From Telmatactis stephensoni (lineage: Eukaryota > Cnidaria > Anthozoa > Actiniaria > Isophelliidae): a DNA stretch of 64,000 nt. A program made the position numbers and the translations under genes. The notes beneath the pieces are model-generated. The model worked only from the letters and a program-made list of their open reading frames with translations. It was not told the origin of the DNA and ran no database searches. The stretch's first letter is position 1. The number at the start of each line of letters is the position of its first letter. The stretch lies in NCBI GenBank assembly GCA_029948255.1, contig JALIZF010001688.1:179501-243500 (forward strand), in the 5' to 3' direction. This document shows, one piece after another, positions 42,873 through 57,100 of the stretch.

Positions 42873-45800
42873 ATGGCGGGTCGAGGTTTGGTCAAACAAA
42901 AAGAATATGACTGGAAAGACAGCAATATGTCCATGTTTGGCTCTGATGTTGAGAAGAACGTAAGTTTGATGAGTGTTAAAATTAGTTAATACAGTTTTAA
43001 ATACTACGTGCTTTGAATTAACAGAGTTATAATTTGCATTCCCTGCTGATCGTTGTCTGATTCTACGTCTATAAGGTCAAGAAAGAATCTGCAGCAACCG
43101 AAAGAGCCTGGCATTCCGCCGGTAAACGAGTTGGCTTGCAAGTCTGGAGAATAGAGAACTTCAAGGTAAAAATAGCTATAAATGCTACACGATTTGATTT
43201 ACTGAAACGGTAAGTTCGAATCCAAATCGAATCATAATCGAAAATCAATTAGTTTATTCCTGTAGCGCTCACTCAAAGTTGTTCTAAGACTATGATCGTG
43301 TCTCGACATGCATTGTATTATAACATTTTAGAATGGCTAACACTGGGATCCGGTTCCGCTCCAGTAACTCTATCAGGGTGTGCCATTAAAGCCAGTACTG
43401 TAGTATTTTCATTCTATCAGCTGATGTCTTCACATGTATTAATTAATCACTGATCTTTTCCTTCTATCTCTGTTTTCCGACATTTGAACTTTTTTTCGAT
43501 TGATTTTATCTAAAAGATTAAACAGTCATCGATAATTTCTTATCTAGATAAGTTTTAAATATCAATTACAGCGCGGTCAGACTAGCGCTTAAGTTTGTGA
43601 ATAAGCATGCTTGCTTGTGACGTCACCTAAGCATATGCTTGGAATTTGAGCTAACCACGGTGTGGTCACATACAAATTTGCTACCCCGCTTAACAGCAGG
43701 TGTTGATAAATAGCTGTCATACGGAACTACCATCATGGTTGATCTATTTGTTATTCTGTGGATGTTTTATTTTCGTTGTTTAGCACGACGTAGGGCGATC
43801 GCTAATCGTAGACGAAGAAGGAGGTTTTTTGGTTTGCTATTACAAACAATCAGAAGAAGATTTCTATTCATTAGCAATATACAAACAACTACCTTGGCTC
43901 TACTGATTCAAGCACACCAACATTTGCGATCCATTGATCGACCTTGGAGACTCGACCGGCCACAATTTGGATGGTTTGAAATGCTACTTCAAGATGATAC
44001 CCAATCCCACTACTGGAAAGAACATTTCAGGATGACCAAAAACACCTTCCTGGAACTGGTGAATCTTGTAAGCCCCTACATCGCAAGGAGAAACACCAGA
44101 TTCCGGCAAGCCATCTCACCGCCAAAGCGAGTTGCTATTGCATTGTGGCGTCTAGCAACGGGAGCAGGCTTTCGTGATATTGGTACACACTTCGATGTAG
44201 GCAAATCAACTTGTGTAACAATCACTAAAGAATTTTGTCAAGCCCTTAACAGATTCTCTCGTCGTTTTATTCAATTCCCTGTTAACTGCCGCGACACCAC
44301 AAGAGCTATTGCATTATTTCAAGATCATTGCAAAATACCACAAGCTGTAGGAGCAATCGACGGCACACATATTCAAATAATTGCCCCTGAGAATCCATTT
44401 GACTATTTTGATCGTCAACACCATTACAGTGTAATAATGCAAGCCGTAGTAGGGGAAAACTTAACTTTTTTAGACACTGCTATCGGCTATCCAGGCAGCA
44501 TGCATGATGCAAGAGTACTGAGACATTCTGAACTATTCAGAAAAGCCGAGAATGGCGATATTCTTACAGAGCCTGTTCTTAATAAAAATGGAATTCAAAT
44601 CAAGCCTTTTTTATTAGGCGATGGTGCATACCCTCTTCTACCATGGCTTATGAAGCCTTATCCATTCAATGGCCATCTCACTGCACAACAGCAAAACTTT
44701 AATAGGACTCTATCTTCAGCCAGATCGACTGTTGAACGCGCATTTGGAGTTCTGAAAGGGCGATGGAGAATTTTACTGAAGAGGCTGGACAACAGATTCA
44801 TCAATGTACCTGAAGTCATACTTACCTGCTGCATTTTACACAACTTTTGCCAGCAAGCAGGCGAAGAATTTGACGACGACGAGTTATTACGAAGGGTGAT
44901 AACAATCGAAAGAAATTATTTGCATTCAAGACGTCAACAAAATGCAGTTCAAAACCCGGGAGGACAAGCTGTTCGCCAGCAAATTGAAAATGATCTTTAA
45001 ATCAGTTTTGTATTTAATCAGCAATAATATATAAATATATATTATATATATGCTACACAAATCGAGATAATTCACTGGAGGTAATTATAATAATTGTAAT
45101 CTTGAAAATTATAAGATTGTTATATAAAATTATATCATGGGTTCATTTATGCCGGGTTTATGTAAACCATAATAGAATTGAACTGAACATTTGTAACATT
45201 TGTAAAATATTTATATATCTATATCTATACTATATTCTTATGTACAGCGTAACAGTTGATCAAATACAAGTCAAAAAAACTTATTGTTATTGTTTGTATA
45301 TACTGAGATTACGTGAATTATTAATTGATTAGAAATCATTGGATAATCATTGGTACTTTAATAATATTTAAAAAAATCACAATAATAGTTCAAATAAAAT
45401 GCATTGTTCAATATAATCTTATCTGTTTATTTTTTTAGTAGTTGTGCCATTTTCAAGAAAAATTCTTGGTCTCTTCTCCTCGAATCTTCATCCAATTTCC
45501 TCTGTTCCATCTCTAATTTCAACATTAGATTCTCTGCTCTTTCTTGGGCTTTTTCCGCAGCCTCTATCTGTTGCTGCTGCATCTCCATGATTTTTGCTGT
45601 AAGTTCTGCAAACTCACTAGCTTTCGTTTTGTTTTTCCTGGCCTTTTTTTCTGGTGGTCCAGATTCTGCTGTTTTCCTTCGTTTGCCAGTGACGCAATCT
45701 TCTTCTCCTGCATCATCATCTTCAGAATCAACTGAGGATCCACTGGCGTTCATATCAGATGATTGTATCACTCCAGGCATTACCACCACTGGTCTTGTCC

Positions 45801-48078
45801 CTAAAACTTCATCGAAATCGTCGTAGTAGGGACAGGTTGTAGTGCCTCGGCCAGTTTTTCCATTTTCCTGTTTGGCATCTTTGTATGCTTTCTTCAAGTT
45901 GCGGATTTTGTCTTTACATTGTTTTTTAGATTTTGTCGTCGGGCCAACCTTGTTTACTGTCTCGACAATCTTACTCCATGCTTCTACACTCTTGCTACTT
46001 TCAATTTCTTGAATGTGTTCCTTCCATTCTTTGACCAAAACTTTAGTCTGGTCTTCAGACCATTTCGTAGTTACAGTTTTGGCGCCATTTTCATCGATTT
46101 GGACTGCGAGATCACCACTGTTGTCTACTCCTGATGCTGAACTTGCTGTGGAAGGACATGGACTGCTTCGGCCTGCACTTGTGCTGGCTGGAAAATAAAG
46201 AGCTGTTGAATGCCCAGAATATCGATTAGACAATCCAGGGTACTGATGAATAGGGAACTGTGGAACAATGTTCAAGTTGCCGTCATTTGCCTCGAACTGA
46301 TTAAATGGATCGATATATGGGAACATCGTCGATGCTGGGTGCACGTGATTGGGATGACTCATCTCGTTGCTTGTTAAAACCTCCACAGAAATGATATAAA
46401 ATGCCGTTTGATGTACAAAATTCTCTTCAGGCTGATCAGAAGCAAAGAGAGAAGTATTCAAATTTCTGCGCTTCGATATTGACCTTTCGAACTCTCAAAC
46501 TACCTGAAATCCCATTGGTCGATACATGTAAACCAATTAACATAATTGGCTTAGCAAGCTTCAAACATGGTACAGGGTGAGCTTGAGCACTGTTGCGGTT
46601 CCTTTGTAAATCCTAGCATTTTGGATCAGTTTTCAAGCATGCTTGAGTTGGCGTGCTAGGTCGGTCACACTGGAAAACGAGCTAGGAACGTGTTAAGTAC
46701 ACAAAACTTTATTAAGCAAACACGGCTCAAGCGCTAGTCTGACCGCGGTGTTACTCACGTGAAAAGTTGCATGTTTTAAATCCGGGTAATCGATTAAAAT
46801 AAAGCGAAAGATTTTGTTGAGAGGGAGGCGGCAATGATATATAGCAAGGAATTGTTGTTTAAATCACAATCAAGTAATAATTATGCCAACGAAATCGTCA
46901 GTGAAATCGATTAATGTATTAAATGTTATACGATAATAAAGCAAATATTCTCGAAAACTGATTCAAATAAATTGTGTAATTTCTCATCACTTCTAGAATA
47001 GTGCTCATCACACAGCAAGTATGCTGTAGTGCTTATGTGGAGGGTTGCATTGTTGAAGTTGACAAAATGATTAAATGCATTCCTATAAACTACATGGATG
47101 ATTGAACACTCCTCGTATACGTCACATATCAACCTAACAATTGGATATGATGTAGTTGAACACATAATTTAGAAATTATGTTGTATATACTCGATCGCAA
47201 TATACCAACGAATGTAAGAAATATCGGTGGCTTTTAAATGAATAAACAAACAAAAATCTAGGTATGCAGACTTTGTTTGCAAAAGGTAACTGGCTGTCTA
47301 GTTGCTGTATAATCGGATCAGGAAAAACTACAGCCGGATAGATCATTCCGATTGTAATCACAGCTTTATTCTTGGGTAAATGGAACCAGAATTGTCTGTT
47401 TGGATAAAAAAAACTCATCATTACAGCCTCCTACGCAGGCGTCTCTATAATATTTAAAAATCATGGGTCTCCTGTGTTGCTGATGGAGAGGGACTAGGCG
47501 CTAGTTAGAGAGAAAATAGAGATGCCTGCGACCAAGAGAAAATGAAGTAAGAGAAGGAATCCCCGTGATCCATCACATGCCCCGTTTGATGCTATTTTTA
47601 GAACCTTGTCACCATGACCTCGACATAACCAAGACCATTTTCGAATTTTTTTTGTACTCCATTTTCCCTTTTTCTCGAGTTTAAACTCTTTTTCGTCGAC
47701 AGACGTTGTGCACCCATTTTCCGCCATTGTGATCTTGAGGCAATGCGAAAGCCCGAGTGCTCTCGACCAATCAGATTCACTCTAAAAATAGCATCAAACG
47801 GGGCATATGATTGCCCAAAGACCTAATATGCGCGATTCCTTCTCTTACCTCATCTTCTCTTGCTGCGACTAATTACAGCTGTTTTTGTGGTAAGCTTTGC
47901 TGATGGATAATCGACCATTTAACTTTTGAGGGCGGGGTGGGTGTTATTGACGAAAAAAAATCCTGCAAGCTTTTGAACAAACATAAAAAGTAAATGGGAT
48001 AAGGAAAAAAAATCTTGTGCCTTGTAGCCATCTCCCCCCCTCCCCCCCCCTCCAAAAAAAAAAAAAAAAAAAAAAAAA

Positions 48079-48130
<52 letters not shown>

Positions 48131-51100
48131 ATGAAAGAAAGAAGAAAGAAAGAAAGAAAAGAAAAGAAAAGAAAAAAAGAAGAAATCACGCTGACTGGGA
48201 ATTACCATCACCCCTCGGTCTCAAAAGTTAAACTATCAGCCCCTAGTAACTTGTCGAACATGCACAGACTTGTAACTCACATTGGACAGCATTGATATAC
48301 GCTTCTTGTTTTGAAGTATTGCTTTTAAATAGGCAAGGCGCAAAATCGAAAAAGGCAATTGCAAAAAGTGTTTGAGGCATTTTAGGGTAGAAGCTGGAAA
48401 GACAACTTTTCTTAACCGATTTTTCACGCTGAATCCGAAAATGAGTGTTACCAAACCCAATTCTACGTTCTTTAGGGTGCCGTGAAATAACGGATTTTGT
48501 GAAGTGCAATTCTGACGTCATTATATACCCGGTTGTACTATCAGGAAATTTCAGCAATTTAAACGTTTTAATAAAGATTTATACGTGAGTTGCAGTTATA
48601 AACTAGAGAAATATTAATTTATTAGGAGAACAGTTTTTAAAATCTCAAAAAGCATTTTTCCCAGCTATCTCTACTTCTCATTCATCGACTTCGTTGGAAT
48701 CTGGCCGGCTGTCACTGAAATACCAACACTGTCAAAGAAATACCAACAATTAGACAAAGAAACAAGGTTCCAAAAAATAGAATTGTTCTTCAATGTCTTC
48801 CAATTTAGCAACGCAAGAAACAAGTCTCCGGCCACAAAGTATTCCGGTGACTATTGCCCTGCTATACGTTACCAAGTTTAGTCACCTATAGAACACAACT
48901 TTATGAAAATATAGTGATAATTACCTCGTTATCCAGAGCCATAACGAGCCATACGAAAGGCCAGCTTAATTGGTAGTGTAAAGATAAGCAAGATTCGACA
49001 AAAAGGTTTGGGCTAAAAACTCAAACTCTAGATTTTCACAGTGGTGTCGCACTCAAGATTCGAAGCCCCTGATTTTCAAATTCGTATATGCTGGCTAATT
49101 GAAAACCCTTTCTGGCCATATCATGAAAACTCAAGTGCGATACGTGCGAAGACTACTTAAACACGGCAACATATAAACAGGTGTAATAAGTGTTCATCAA
49201 ATCATAAATGATTGTAAACTATACTGTAATTCCTAAAATGGAATACAAGGTTTGTTAATTTTAAACTGTATCGGACTTCTTCTAAAATAGAGTACAGTTT
49301 GTGTTAATGATAAACTGCAACGGACCGCAGTGTTCCTAAAAAGAGTACAATAAGACTATTGGCACACCTCTTACTCAGTTTAGTTTGTATTGTTTAGTTC
49401 GTTCTTAAATTAGCAGCCCATACCATTTCTACTAATTACTAATTGGAGAAAGACTACAATAAAATTTCTACAGAGCACTTTGAATTCAGTTTGCATGGCT
49501 ACTCTCCAGTATAAAATAATTTTACGCAACGATACTGAGGACACATCTGTGGTAGGAATGTCGGGGGTTCAACCGATCCCTAACTTTGTTCTTCTTACTC
49601 ATGTCAGTTTAAGCAGAGATTGTAGCTAAAGATAAAATGTTTCTTGAATATATATTAGTTCAGGCAATGGATCGTGGCCACTCGCGCTGGTAGTAAGTAT
49701 AAGGGACAGTCCATACGTTACAACATCTAAGAAGGGAGTTGTCACAACCGGACAAACGTATGACCATTTTTGGGGATTTAACTAAATGTGTTAACAGTAG
49801 TCATAATAATATCTTTATTTATCCTACAAAATGGGTCAGCTAATACCAATGGTAGTAGGTGGTATCAACCCATGTGTAGCTATATAATATATCTCTCTGA
49901 TATAAAAATATTAAAAATATTAAATATATAAAACTAGGTAATGTATCCCAATTGCTGAAATATTCAAATTTTTGCTAGCAAAAATGTTAAAAAACTTCTG
50001 ATGGTATTTTTAGTACTTAGGTACTTTATCATTACTTCGTGTTTTTCGCCCCATGTATGTAAGGGAATTCAGAAACCGGAATCCACGAATAATTTGATTT
50101 TGGAATTCGGAATCCAGCCCTTGGAACTCGGAATCCAGCCTTTGGAATTCGGAATCCAGCCTTTGGAATTCGGAATCCAGCCTTTGGAATTCGGAATCCA
50201 GCCCTTGGAATTCGGAATCCAGCCCTTGGAATTCGGAATCCAGCCTTTGGAATTCGGAATCCAGCCTTTGGAATTCGGAATCCAGCCCTTGGAATTCGGA
50301 ATCCAGTCCTTGCATGGAATCCGGAATCCAGCCCTTTGAGTCCGAGATCCGGCCATTTGAATCTATAAAACAGCTCTAGGAATCCGGAATCTTGTATTAT
50401 TCCGGATTCCCTTATACATAGGGCGAGTTTTTGCTGAGAGGTGCTTTACTCGTTGTCACTGGTTAGCATATATAGTGTGGTTTGTGCGCGTAGAGAACAA
50501 TCAGTTTAATAAACATTTCATTAGCTTCCATGTTATAACTAATTTTGTTAAATATCAAAATATTTTGAAATTGTTAAATTTCTAGCTGAATATACTGTAT
50601 ATATCGGCACTTTGTTCAGTATATATAGAAATCTCCACATTTCCTGGAAAAACTGAACCAAAACTAACATAATATACCGCAAGCACTCTTTGGTTACTAA
50701 TGTAATGTTGTTTTAGGTCAAGGCCTGGCCAAGAGATGACTATGGCACGTTTTATGACGGTGATTCTTACATCATCTTGAATACCTACAAGGAAGAGGAT
50801 GGAGATGTGAGTAACAGTCATATTTGTACATTTCTCAAATTCTCATCACACGAACTTTGTTCTTGATGAAATAATACAATAAATGTATGAAAACACGTCC
50901 AATCGGAGGAGGAGGTGTGGGGAGGGAGGAGGTGAGGTGGGGTGATATGTTATCAGTCATAGCCGGATTTCTATAGTCTTTGTAACTTAGCTACCTTTAT
51001 AGCGGGTTGTTCACCAGGTGGAAAACTGTACGCCAGGCGGGGCATGCAGAAGGGGATACTTGATGTATCAGGCTGCAATATTTGTTGGGATCCTTTGTCT

Positions 51101-54100
51101 GCATCAGCAAGACTGACAATCAATCAAACAAGTTAATTCATAATTCTAATTAATTATTTTCAATACTTTTGGTCTTTTGTGTATTGTTGCAGCTTACCCT
51201 GCTATACTTTGTCATGCGGGTGGTGATCCCCTGCAAGTTTATTTTCTGTTTGTCCAGTATTACATAGTAAATTATTATGAAATCAAGTAATTCACAAGCT
51301 TGCTATATTTCCAGGAATTCCTGTACGATGTCCATTTTTGGATTGGTGCTCATTCCACAGCAGATGAGTATGGCACAGCAGCCTACAAGACCGTAGAACT
51401 TGACACCTACGTAAGTTAATATCACATACTTTTACAGTTAAATCTCCTTTAATACAACACCGAAGGGACAAAGAAAAGTGTATTTATAGAGATATCCTTT
51501 CTATCAAGAGAGCATACCAGGAGACTGGGTCGTGCGTCACGTGATGTAACGGCTTGCTTTGCTTTTGGTGTATATTTGGAATTGCTTTGCGAGGTACTGC
51601 TGACAGTTGCATTCGTTACTAAGTTGAACTGGTTCAAATTAACCAAACGAGGCAGGATGAGTTCTAAAATACACATTACATTTGGGTGCCAGGGATTTTT
51701 ATAATTGCGGAATCTCATGCGGGTTATGGTGTCGTGGCCGGTGATTTCAATCAAAGCTTTTACACTTGTAATAGTGAAACGATAGCTACGCTTGTAAATT
51801 ACAAGTATAAAACTTTTATTGAAGTCACCTCCGATTGTATGTATCTGGATATTTCTTTTTGTAGTAGCAAAAATATTTGTTTGGAAAAAAATAGAAAAAT
51901 TCGAAAATCTTGCAAAAACACAAATTTGGATTTTTCGGCAAAAATGCTATGTTTCGAATAGCAACGTGCAATTTTTGATGAAAATCGCGTTTTGGACTTG
52001 AAAATAATGTCAAAAAGATTTTTTGTTAGAAAAATTTGAAAATCTCGCAAAAAGACAAATTTTCATTTTTCGGCAAATTTTCATTTTTCGTAAAAATGCT
52101 ATAGTCGGCGGCTTGCTTTGTTTTACAAATTGTAAGAAGATTCGAGAAGTATCACCCCAGGTCAAGTATCTATATCTAGATACTTGATATATTTTATCTA
52201 TAGTTATATATCATTTTATAGTTTTATTCAATTTGTACTATTTTCCTGCGAGTGTTTATTTCTTTCTTTTATATATTTATTTGTCAGGACCTCTGAGAAA
52301 AACAAAACAAAACAACAACAACAACAAACAAAACAAAACAAAACAAAAACAATGGTGATAAGAGCTTCCTCATTAAACATTATTAAGTGTCTTAAACTGG
52401 TGCATGCACGCACTTCTGTATCAACATAGCACGTTATGCCGTGTTACCTATACGCACATACATACGTACGTACCTCGTTTCAGTACCAGGAATATAAGAT
52501 AGAGAATGGGACAGAACAGGGAATAGCACTAAGAGAAGAACAGATCAAAACACAGCAGAACTCTAGAACGGAACACAGCAGAAAGTTGTAAATAGTACAG
52601 TGACTGACACGTCACGAACTGTCGTAAAGCTGTGGGAGGTATTCGTTGAGAATTATGCATGCGTACCTCTGGAAAATTTTTTTGCCTCGCCACTGGTTTT
52701 CTATTATTTCTTAGTACATATATAGCAATTTCGGAAAAGGGTGATGGGCGTATGGCGAATGGGAATCGCGATTGGTGATTGCACGACCGAAAGGAAATCT
52801 GGGGTAACAAGAATTGCTTCATTTTCATTAACTGAACAACCAAGCAATGTAGGTACCATGCAGTAAAGATCTTATTGGATAAAGTGGTCGATAGGCAATT
52901 CATATCTCCGCGCCGGATAGCGGTAGTGTGCAATCGCAACAGCAACAACTGTTTATTCTATACCCATCCTAGAAAAATGGCATTATATACAAATATAAAA
53001 AGTAGACATCACCAATCGCCGCTCGCCATTCGCCGCTCGCCCCATCAACCTTTTTTGAAATAGCTATATATACGTGTGAAGTTTGTATGTGTGTCAAAAC
53101 TAGTGTGACAAATGGTACTTGTAGTTTGTTCCACCACATGAAACACCATACACCAATCATTGCTTATCCTTACTAACAATACTCTGCATTCAAAAACCTG
53201 CAGCTTGATGACAAAGCAGTTCAACATCGCGAGGTGATGGGCCACGAGACTGACTGTTTCAAGGGTTACTTTAAAACATTAACTACAATGAAAGGAGGGT
53301 AAGAACTGTATAATATATATGCTTGTACAAAGTCTAGGCATTCCTTGGTCACAGTGGTCAGTTACAGCTACTTTGTCAGTTTATTAAAGTGCTATTTGTA
53401 CACAAACGAATGAACGAACAGACGAATACTCGAACGAACGAGCGCACGAACGAATTGAACGAAGGAACAAACATGGATATCTTCATTACTGTAATTGATC
53501 GAATGAACCTCCAATTTTACAAGGATCAAATATAGTCCACAGATGTAGTACCATAGATTGTTTTATATACTGTCGTTATATTTATTCCCAAATTTTGAAT
53601 AAGCCGAATATAAACAAGCACCCGGCTGGCTGTCTAGTTTTTTTGTTTTGTTTTTTTGTTTTTCTTTTCCGCGAGTCACATATTTCGTCATTCATGCTAT
53701 TTTTCTGTCAACTGCTGAACGAATTACGTACGATTAAGATGTAAAAGTGTAGTATCAATAACTCTATATTTTATTTTTAAATTTTAGGTGTAAATCTGCT
53801 TTTAAAAATGTTTTGCCAGTCAACTACAAACCACGCCTTCTTCGTGTAAGAGGGACAACGGTCAGTAGTACGATATTCTATTTCATTGTAACGACCAGAC
53901 TTAACGTCATACGATTTCACCCTTAGAACGTTGATAACATCCACGTTTTCGTGTTGCCTCGCGTTTGCTAAATCTGTATTCCTTATCTCCTGTTCCACGT
54001 TGATCTAACCTCGTTTGGTCTGACGTGATGTTGATGTAGTTGATGTCGGGGGAGTGGGGGGTATTTATAAAGCGGTACAATTTGTATTGCCATTGTATTG

Positions 54101-57100
54101 GAAGCATTCACTATAGGGCGATACTAACATATTATGTTTTGCTATAGATTAGAAATTGCAAGGTAGAGGAGATAGAGCTATCAAGATCTAATTTGGACTC
54201 AAATGATGTGTTCATACTAGATATGGGCTCAACCATTTATCAGGTACACACTTGAATGCTGTGTGGCGGCCCTACTATACGAACATACCCTTTTTAGAAC
54301 ATAGACCACCCTAACAAATATCACACAGGCTTTACACCAAGATTCAAGACGACCTGTTTACACATCATAATCAAGATGTTTTAGCTTCTTCATTAGCGTT
54401 CGCTGGTTACACTCTACCACTGTTACGGGATGTAGAGGATGTGAGTGCCAGCAGAGAAAGAACCACTATTGTGAAAAGATTGCTTATTATCATATTATTT
54501 ATTTCTCAAAAGGCCCGTCGATAACTTACCCGACAAAGTTGTGATATTGGCTATTTCTCGAAGCGCATGCGCATGTTATTCCGGCTTAATTTGTATGGTT
54601 TTTGTTTGTTCCTTTTCCCCCACAGATTTATTTACTCTTCCGAAAACGTTATATGATATCGGGCCTTCCGAGAAACGAGCCCCAGCACATAAACACAGGA
54701 AATCCATAACTACTTAACGATGAATTACTTTTACTGTTTGTCTACAGTGGAATGGTAATGGGTGCGATAAGGATGAGAAGTTTAGAGCAGTTCAAGTCTG
54801 TCAGGAAATTAAGGTGAAGATAGTAATTGCAATATTATTTTCTTATCTTTCAAATTTCCCATTCACTTTTCTAGTGAATTATCAGTTTAAGTAATGGTTC
54901 GAGTAAGAGGTAGGCATCACTAATGCACGGAATGCAGAATTAAGGTGCTAATTTTATATTGTTTAATCCATCCATTTTATTGGCTAAAACAATAAAATCC
55001 AACATATCTTCATCAGATATTACATTAATTGCTCCCTAGTTCTATAGTTGGTTTCCTTTTGGTTGAAATTTTTCTGAGTTTTAACACAACAAAAATTCTG
55101 TGTGAGGAACATGGGAAATTGGAAGCTTTTCTTGGCTATTGTTTTGGAACCTCATGATTGGATGAAAGCATTTCACACAAAAGAAACTTCCCTGTTAAAT
55201 AGAGTTTTAGCGCATTTTATTTCAATAACATGTTGATCATAGGTTGACGTATTCTCAGCCTGAAAATCCAACCATTTTATATGGGGAAAGTGAAATGCAT
55301 CGGAACAATAGAGAGTTGCTTACTTTTTACACGCATTGTTGCTTAAAGTGCTATCCGTCTCTCCATGTACGTATTACCATGGTTCCCACTGATCTTGAAA
55401 AGTCAGTGAATTTTTAATTTGATCAAGGACATTGCCAAAATACTACAAAAGTCAGTGAAAAGTCAGGGAATTTCGTGTTGGAAAGTTCAAACAACCCTTT
55501 TAGCAGCTTGGCTGTGGAATTCTACGAACCTTAATCTCTTAATATTTAATATTGGTGGAAAAGAGATTGTTCTAAATTTGTGTTCAGTAAAAATGTAAAA
55601 ATGCGATTGCGTCAGTGAAAAGCCAGGGAAAAATGAGGGTATTTTGTTTTACCAGGAGCAGTGACGTAGCGAGGGGGAAGCCAGAGAAGGCAATTGCCCC
55701 CTAAAATTTTGGAGTTAAGTTTCATCTGAAGGATGATGTCAATGACATCACTTTAAAGCTAGTTTTACTTTTAATTTAATTCACAATATTCAAATGTTAT
55801 CTCAAGTCTACTCTGCACTTGGACGAAGTTTTACTTTTGCCCCAAAATGTTCTTCTTGGGGAAATTAGGAAATTAGCGTATTTTGGCAGGAACTGGACCT
55901 TGAAATTTAACCTTTTCATTGACTCCCCCCCCCCCCCCCTTTGCTCAGGCCTCGCTACGCTCCTGACCAGGAGAGTGGAGAATCCTGATTACATTTCTGA
56001 TAGAAACAGGTATTTTCGTTAGGTACCACCAGTTAACATATTGGTGCACTACAGGAGGTCAAGAAGTTTTAATCACTAAACCAATATTATTATATCCAAA
56101 TTAATATTCTCAATCCTACCGAGAGGAGTACCATCTCTCCATTGATGAGTCATTTATTTTTCTCTAATCGATGCACTTATTTCTTTTGTAGAGTCAACGA
56201 GGTGGAAAGGCAAAGATTAATACTTATGGTTCGTACCTTACTGTGATAAACAAAGCGACAGGTTACATGTTGCTTTTCATTTACGCTTTCACAAGCACAT
56301 AAGATAAATACAATTGTCTGGATGACAGAGGCTATAGTTGATGTATTGGTGACTGGACTATAGTTGATGTATTGGTGAGTGGACTATAGTTGATGTATTT
56401 GTGACTGGACTATAGTTGATATATGGGTGACTGGACTATAGTTGATGTATTGGTGACTGGACTATAGTTGATGTATGGGTGACTGGACTATAGTTGATAT
56501 ATGGGTGACTGGACTATAGTTGGACTATAGTTGATATATGGGTGACTGGACTATAGTTGATATATGGGTGTATTGGTGGCTGGACTATAGTTGATGTATT
56601 GGTGACTGGACTATAGTTGATGTATGGGTGACTGGGCTATAGTTGATGTATTGGTGACTGGACTATAGTTGATGTATGGGTGACTGGACTATAGTTGATA
56701 TATGGGTGACTAGACTATAGTTGATGTATTGGTGACTGGACTATATTTGATGTATGAGTGACTGGGCTATAGTTGATGTATGGGTGACTGGACTATAGTT
56801 GATGTATTGGTGAGTGGACTATAGTTGATATATGGGTGACTGGACTATAGTTGATATATGGGTGACTGGACTATAGTTGATATATGGGTGACTGGACTAT
56901 AGTTGATGTATGAGTGACTGGGCTATAGTTGATGTATGGGTGACTGGACTATAGTTGATGTATGGGTGACTGGACTATAGTTGATATATGGGTGACTGGA
57001 CTATAGTTGATATATGGGTGACTGGACTATAGTTGATGTATGAGTGACTGGGCTATAGTTGATGTATGGGTGACTGGACTATAGTTGATGTATGGGTGAC

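Larger units (their letters stand above)
43569..46750. mobile_element. Intact autonomous Harbinger (PIF/Harbinger) DNA transposon
   Basis: The 22-bp terminal inverted repeats at 43569-43590 and 46729-46750 match at 21 of 22 positions (core CGGTCAGACTAGCGCTT). The element is flanked by a perfect 3-bp duplication, TTA, at 43566-43568 and 46751-46753, as expected for this superfamily. It is 3,182 bp and carries the two standard genes convergently: a DDE nuclease on + and a Myb/SANT-like DNA-binding protein on -. Both frames are uninterrupted. Subterminal copies of AAGCATGCTTG occur near each end (43602-43612 region and 46635-46645 region) and are candidate protein-binding sites. It lies in intron 2 of gelsolin paralogue 2. 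Recent insertion and possible activity are inferences from intact ORFs, TIRs and TSD. Confidence 0.95.

Noticed and set aside
46363..46461. N-terminal extension of the Harbinger Myb-like protein
   Set aside because: The open frame upstream of 46362 begins with TTG and contains no ATG, so the first ATG at 46362 was used.
50001..50356. Repeat protein LEFGIQP / GLDSEFQ / NSKGWIP
   Set aside because: The 21-bp minisatellite is open in several frames on both strands, and it lies within an intron of gelsolin paralogue 2.
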